Source of the DNA: Chloroflexota bacterium
GTDB lineage: Bacteria > Chloroflexota > Anaerolineae > Anaerolineales > Villigracilaceae
Length of the DNA: 64,000 nucleotides
NCBI GenBank assembly: GCA_016866215.1
Contig: VGNE01000002.1
Span: 1 to 64,000, forward strand
Reading direction: 5' to 3'
How positions within the stretch are numbered: position 1 is the first letter of the stretch; each line of letters begins with the position of its first letter. Position numbers and translations under genes: made by a program. Below are positions 59,626 through 64,000 of this stretch, piece after piece. Below the pieces are notes generated by a model, which saw only the letters and a list, made by a program, of their open reading frames with translations, was not told the origin of the DNA and did no database searches.

Positions 59626-62600
59626 ATGAAGAACAAAGGTTGTTCGCGTTGGGTATTTCTGTTGGGAATAATGGTGCTCGCCGCCGCATGTGTTCTCGTG
59701 ATCTCATTGGTGTACTTTCAAGCGCGCGCCCGCGCTTTTAATTCCAGGCCGCTGGTGTTGATTCACTCGCCGGTCAATCACGAACAGGCGCGCATCGGCG
59801 ACGGGATCATCGTTCATGCTACGGCGCGCGCGGGTAACGGCCTGCGCCGCATGGAGTTGTGGGTGAACGATACCTTTGTGGATGCGCGCGAAGTGACCGA
59901 CGGAAGCGCACCGACCATGCTGGTCTTTTCCGGGAGTTGGGTGGCGGGCGCAGCGGGGAATCACGTCCTGATCGTGCGCGCTATCGCCGCCGACGGGACC
60001 GAGGGACAGTCCTCTGTCATGGTCGAGGCGCTCGTGCAGGAAGCCGCCGACTCGGGCATCCACGTTGTCGAGGAGGACGAGACGCTCGAGACGATTGCCG
60101 AGGAACACGGGACAACACCCGAGGAACTGGCCGCGGCCAACCCATACCTTGGTCCGGGCGGCCCCGCACCGGGCGATGAACTGGTCGTCCCGGACGATGA
60201 AGCGCCTCCCGCCGAGGGCGGCGCGCCGGAAGAGGAGGGCGGCGAGCCTCCCATTCCCGAAGACGATCCGCCCGGCGCACCGGAATCCGCCTTTGAATTG
60301 TTTTACCTTGTCCCCTTCGAAGCGTTGGATATTGGCGCGGGCGAACCGACCGGGTTGCGTGTGGAGTTCCTCAGCGCTGGGACCGGCGAGATCTACGAAG
60401 GCCTGCATTGCTACATCGGATTGGGCGACCAATCTCCGCGTTGGTACCCCGATGAAGATAACGACCAGATTACGGACGAATCCTTTGTATTGGATGACAC
60501 GGATCATTGGTCTCTCGGAACGCATCTCTCCGGTGAGGACGCACCTGTAATCTACTGGCCGCGCAACCGTGACTTGCCGCTCGATATTTCGTGTGTAGGC
60601 ATTGCCGGCGGCGGCACGGACGCCCTTGACCTCGGCCGCTGGGAGGGCGCCATCCCTCCCGAACGATGGACAGGCATGCTCCTGGCTGAAGGCGCGACCG
60701 GGCCGGACGGTTCTTTCCTGGTGGAATTCCGCATCACGCGCACGGACGGCGGAGGCAGCGGCGTCCCGCTTTGGCTCGACCCCGACATGACACCGCCGAC
60801 GGACATCCGACTGGACGACCGCCGCATTTCCCTGCGCTGGGACTACATCCCGCGCGCCGACGAGGAACCAATTGACGGCTTCCGCGTTTACCTGAACGGC
60901 AGCCTGCAATGGGTGGAGACTGCCGACTCTCGCGAAAGCATGCTGCCTTACGAATGGTTCAACCCGCCCTGTGGGACGACGTATACCTTTGCCGTCACGG
61001 CCTATCGCTTCGGCTTGCCCGACGGTCCGGAGTCGTTTCCCGCCGTCGCCATCTTGGAACAACCGGCGGAGGATTGCACGCGCGAAGTATTGATTACCTT
61101 CCTGGCGCTGGAGACCTTCGACCTGGGCGGGGATGGACGTTACGAAGACCGTCACGGCGATGTGGGTCCCGCGTACGGATCCTTCTATGCCAACGAACAG
61201 CAGATCACCTTCGGTGTCGGCACTCTCGCCGACGGCGGAGCCGCCGTCGGCTCTTTGGATCTGGCAAACGGCTTCCGTCACAACACAACCTACGATCTCG
61301 GCGATCTCTCCGCAGACCCGAGCTGGGGCTTCAACGGCATGCCCGCGCTCGTGGCCGCCATCCCCGAAGGAGGCACATTCGAATTCGGCTTCCGCATCAT
61401 GGACGAGGATTCGGGCCGTTGCAACGACTCGGACGATCCCGGCTGCGACGACTTGATCTGCGAAGGGCTGTCCATGATCTACGACGAGGACAGCATCGGC
61501 GGCGATCTCGACCAGCACCACGAAGGTTCACTCACCTCCGAGGACGGCCGCTGCCGCGTTACCTATCAATGGGGGCCGGCGGCTGGCAGTCCGGTCGGGC
61601 CCGGCGTGGAGGGCTGGGAACCGCTGCCGTGGATCAGCCTCGAGGATTTCGTGGTCAACGAAGATACCGGGCGGGTACAACTACACGTCCGCAACACCGG
61701 CACGGCAACCTGGCCTTGGCGCGACCTGACCATCGAACTGCAAAGCCGCGAGGGCCTTTCGCTTGGCGTTTACACCTGGCCAGCCTTCGTCCTCGAAGCC
61801 GGACAGCGCACGATGCTGGAACATTCCGACATGCGCCTCAGCGCGCCCTTCGACGCCTGCGTGCTGATTGATCCTTTCGACGATGTGCTCGAAGAGTTGG
61901 AGCGTTCCGGCGCGTTGTTCCATAACCCCATCTGTCCGCAGGTCCCCGACCTAGTCATCACCGAGGTACGCTATATTCCGGGCGGTGGCTTCGGGCAGGT
62001 GTCCGTCACCATCCGAAACGTGGGCGAAGGCAGGCTGGAAAACCGCGTCATTTCCATTCAAACCTCCCTGCCGGACGGCGCGCCGCTCTACATCGGCGGC
62101 TCCTATCCCAACATCACACTGGGACGCTTCGAAAGCATCACCCTGAACTTTGGCGGCGTGAGCGAATCCGTCCGCGAGCAGATGCGGGCGGGCTACTTGG
62201 TTACCGTCAATCCGGAGGCGACCATTTTTGAGAGCAATGCCGACAACAATACTTATTCTGTGCGCGGCGCAACTCGTTTGTGGCTCTCGTGGGTCTGGAT
62301 AGAAGCGCCTTACCACTACAGGAACACGGTTGAATATTACTTCCACGCACATGTTGTTTCCGCCGATACGCGCCGCCAGGTTGCGGACTGGAACGTGTCG
62401 CAGGACATTGACTGGGGTTCGTGTTTCGATCCGTACAATTGCGTGCGAGCGTTCGACGACAATGAGTATGACACGTACTGGTTCGATATCTTTGGCGACG
62501 AACTGCTGGAAATCACGGCCTCCGTTTTTGACGGCGCGTTCATCATTAGCGACGGCTCGGGAATCTACAGGCCGGAAGATGGCTGGGGCGCGGGTCCGCT

Positions 62601-62733
62601 GGGTCCGCATGGAAATTGTGAATACCTCGGCCCAGGCGATAATCCAGGGTCGCATACGTGGATATTCGATTATTACGAAGGTGAGACATGGAACATCACT
62701 TTCCATATCTGCCGCGAAGACGCTGTACCTTAA
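59626..62733 (+). CDS. Large exported multidomain protein (Ig-like, LysM, FnIII, CARDB)
   Basis: A 1035-residue protein that starts 10 bases after the previous stop. A single N-terminal membrane segment (WVFLLGIMVLAAACVLVISL) is followed by an Ig-like domain (about 40-135). A LysM-like motif comes next (VEEDETLETIAEEHGTTPEEL, about 147-167), then an acidic Pro-rich linker (about 185-220). A beta-rich region with a fibronectin III-like part (about 385-480) follows. CARDB-type repeats are near 665-870. It is very acidic and probably binds wall glycan or other surface partners. No catalytic motif was found. Confidence 0.8.
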   Translation: MKNKGCSRWVFLLGIMVLAAACVLVISLVYFQARARAFNSRPLVLIHSPVNHEQARIGDGIIVHATARAGNGLRRMELWVNDTFVDAREVTDGSAPTMLVFSGSWVAGAAGNHVLIVRAIAADGTEGQSSVMVEALVQEAADSGIHVVEEDETLETIAEEHGTTPEELAAANPYLGPGGPAPGDELVVPDDEAPPAEGGAPEEEGGEPPIPEDDPPGAPESAFELFYLVPFEALDIGAGEPTGLRVEFLSAGTGEIYEGLHCYIGLGDQSPRWYPDEDNDQITDESFVLDDTDHWSLGTHLSGEDAPVIYWPRNRDLPLDISCVGIAGGGTDALDLGRWEGAIPPERWTGMLLAEGATGPDGSFLVEFRITRTDGGGSGVPLWLDPDMTPPTDIRLDDRRISLRWDYIPRADEEPIDGFRVYLNGSLQWVETADSRESMLPYEWFNPPCGTTYTFAVTAYRFGLPDGPESFPAVAILEQPAEDCTREVLITFLALETFDLGGDGRYEDRHGDVGPAYGSFYANEQQITFGVGTLADGGAAVGSLDLANGFRHNTTYDLGDLSADPSWGFNGMPALVAAIPEGGTFEFGFRIMDEDSGRCNDSDDPGCDDLICEGLSMIYDEDSIGGDLDQHHEGSLTSEDGRCRVTYQWGPAAGSPVGPGVEGWEPLPWISLEDFVVNEDTGRVQLHVRNTGTATWPWRDLTIELQSREGLSLGVYTWPAFVLEAGQRTMLEHSDMRLSAPFDACVLIDPFDDVLEELERSGALFHNPICPQVPDLVITEVRYIPGGGFGQVSVTIRNVGEGRLENRVISIQTSLPDGAPLYIGGSYPNITLGRFESITLNFGGVSESVREQMRAGYLVTVNPEATIFESNADNNTYSVRGATRLWLSWVWIEAPYHYRNTVEYYFHAHVVSADTRRQVADWNVSQDIDWGSCFDPYNCVRAFDDNEYDTYWFDIFGDELLEITASVFDGAFIISDGSGIYRPEDGWGAGPLGPHGNCEYLGPGDNPGSHTWIFDYYEGETWNITFHICREDAVP

Positions 62734-64000
62734 CGGCGCTGGCGCTCGCGGTGGGCATCCTCGCCTGCACGCTTGGACAAACGCCCCCGACTCAACCGCC
62801 CGCCAGCCCGGGCGCTCGAACTGAACCCGGGACAGGCGCGACCGCCCCGGCCGAATCCCAGCCCCGTCCGCTTCCGCCCGCATACGCGTCCGGCGATGTG
62901 GTGAATCCAGTCGACCTCGAATACCTCGGCGCCTTCCGCCTGCCCGGCGGTAACGACCGTCCGCAGACCTTCGCCTATGGCGGAAACGCCATGACTTTCA
63001 ACCCCGACGGCGACCCCGCCGGACCCGACGACGGATTCCCCGGCTCGCTCTTCGTCATGGGACACGACCGCATGCCCTACGGCGATTTGCCGGATGGCAA
63101 TCAGGTGGCCGAGATCAACATCCCTGTTCCGGTTGCATCGCGAGATTTGGGCGGCCTCAACACCACCGATTTCCTTCAGGGATTTAACGACATCGCGCGC
63201 GGCCAGTTTGCCGGGCTGGACGAGATTCCCCGCGTTGGCTTGCAATACCTCAACCGTCCCGAGACCGGACCGAAAATCCACATTGCCTGGGGACAGCATT
63301 TTCAAGAGTCGCCCTCCGCTTCGCATGCGTGGTTCGACCCAACATTGTCTCAATCTCAAATGCAGGGCGCGTGGTTCATCGGCGACCAGGACCTGTACAG
63401 CGTGAACGGCTACCTGTTCGAGATCCCCGTGCTGTGGGCCGATGTCTTCGGTGGAAAATATCTCGCCACCGGCCGCGCCCGGGACGGCGGCTGGAGCGGC
63501 ATGGGTCCGGCCTTGTTCGCTTACACTCCTTGGCAGGCGGACGGGTCGCCTCCGCCAGACGGCACACATTTGCAGGAAACCGTTCTCCTGCTCTATGAAA
63601 ACTCGTACAACACCACCGACATCATCCACGCGATGAGCGGCTACCAGCATCCCGACGAATGGGAAGGCGGGGCGTGGATCAGCGCGCCCTCGGGCAGGCA
63701 GGCCGTGATCTTCGCGGGGACAAAAAGCAACAGTGAAAAATACTGGTACGGCTACCTCAATCCTGCCGGGCCACAATACGCCTGCGTGGATACGCAGATC
63801 ACCGACTTCCCCACCTGTCGCATGGCAGATGGATCGATCTGCCCGCAACAGGATTTCGAAGGATGCTGTGACGAAGCATCCGGCAGATGCGCTTCGCTGC
63901 GCGGCTGGTGGACGACACAGTGGAACTCGCAGTTTATCTTCTACGATCCCGCCGACTTGGCGCGTGTCGCCGCAGGCGAACTCGCCTCATGGGAACCTCA
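62688..64000 (+). CDS. Lipoprotein of unknown function, 3' end outside the window
   Basis: An ATG at 62688, with GAAGGTGAG just before it, overlaps the end of the previous gene by 46 bases in another frame. It stays open to the right edge for 437 codons. The signal peptide (TLTALALAVGILAC) has a lipobox at Cys30, then a Pro/Thr-rich linker (about 32-65). The domain that follows shows EYLGAFRLPGGNDRPQTFAY, GSLFVMGHDRMPYGDLPDG and YCV/CC-containing loops. It looks like a beta-propeller-type or carbohydrate-related exported protein, but no family is recognised. Confidence 0.75.
   Translation, partial: MEHHFPYLPRRRCTLTALALAVGILACTLGQTPPTQPPASPGARTEPGTGATAPAESQPRPLPPAYASGDVVNPVDLEYLGAFRLPGGNDRPQTFAYGGNAMTFNPDGDPAGPDDGFPGSLFVMGHDRMPYGDLPDGNQVAEINIPVPVASRDLGGLNTTDFLQGFNDIARGQFAGLDEIPRVGLQYLNRPETGPKIHIAWGQHFQESPSASHAWFDPTLSQSQMQGAWFIGDQDLYSVNGYLFEIPVLWADVFGGKYLATGRARDGGWSGMGPALFAYTPWQADGSPPPDGTHLQETVLLLYENSYNTTDIIHAMSGYQHPDEWEGGAWISAPSGRQAVIFAGTKSNSEKYWYGYLNPAGPQYACVDTQITDFPTCRMADGSICPQQDFEGCCDEASGRCASLRGWWTTQWNSQFIFYDPADLARVAAGELASWEP

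Noticed and set aside
59704-61521. 605-codon open frame on the minus strand, opposite the large exported protein
   Set aside because: It mirrors a GC-rich gene with strong codon bias. It shows no domain, signal or ribosome site, while the plus-strand frame has clear domains.
62730-63848. 372-codon minus-strand frame near the right edge
   Set aside because: It is a shadow of the lipoprotein frame open from 62688 to the edge, which has a signal peptide and ribosome site.

Overview
The window reads as a chromosomal segment of an uncultured Chloroflexota bacterium, probably class Anaerolineae. This is inferred from gene content and style: GT-C glycosyltransferases, lipoproteins with Pro/Thr-rich linkers, a citramalate/leucine superoperon, and intergenic spacers built from short degenerate repeats. 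No rRNA, tRNA or CRISPR array was seen.

Layout. 1-2.7 kb holds a partial lipoprotein, a cupin and two toxin-antitoxin pairs. One pair (higBA-like) sits inside a NarL-type two-component operon (1.3-4.1 kb), with a cluster of CATGACA half-sites upstream. 4.4-14 kb carries surface-glycan functions: four GT-C type membrane proteins and a DUF1566 lipoprotein that shares a four-cysteine module with the first of them. 14.2-14.6 kb has a YjzC-like small protein behind a structured leader. 14.6-21.6 kb is a type III-like restriction-modification locus (res ... mod). Its interior holds a DUF3800 gene, two copies of a predicted three-way-junction RNA, a collapsed 34-codon DUF3800 relic and an unknown 316-residue gene.

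21.6-33.2 kb is mostly housekeeping: miaB, an AEC transporter, a metallopeptidase, acylphosphatase, a CDF transporter, radC, an AAC(6')-like acetyltransferase, polX, a DUF4230 protein, a PhnD-like binding protein, a rhomboid protease and gmk. A damaged insertion sequence follows at 33.28-34.59 kb. 34.6-48.4 kb is a minus-strand branched-chain amino acid superoperon: leader peptide/attenuator-ilvD-ilvB-ilvN-ilvC-leuA-small ORF-leuC-leuD-cimA-leuB-ilvE. It encodes valine and leucine synthesis and a threonine-independent (citramalate) route to isoleucine. Its gaps are full of palindromic repeats.

48.7-57.9 kb holds an acyltransferase, a sulfotransferase, GT2, PAP2, a TgpA-like transglutaminase, an M20 peptidase, a PfkB kinase and tag, plus a cyclase relic. 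57.9-58.2 kb is the tail of an ISAzo13-like transposase. 58.55-64 kb is a visibly GC-richer run of three large secreted proteins; the last runs off the window.

The two best leads are the DUF3800/structured-RNA arrangement inside the restriction-modification locus (18.0-19.4 kb) and a complete leader-peptide attenuator in front of ilvD (48.22-48.42 kb). Also of interest are a palindromic operator shared by the two-component operon and the lipoprotein gene, a structured leader whose last hairpin covers a Shine-Dalgarno, and short-repeat insertions found inside coding sequence.
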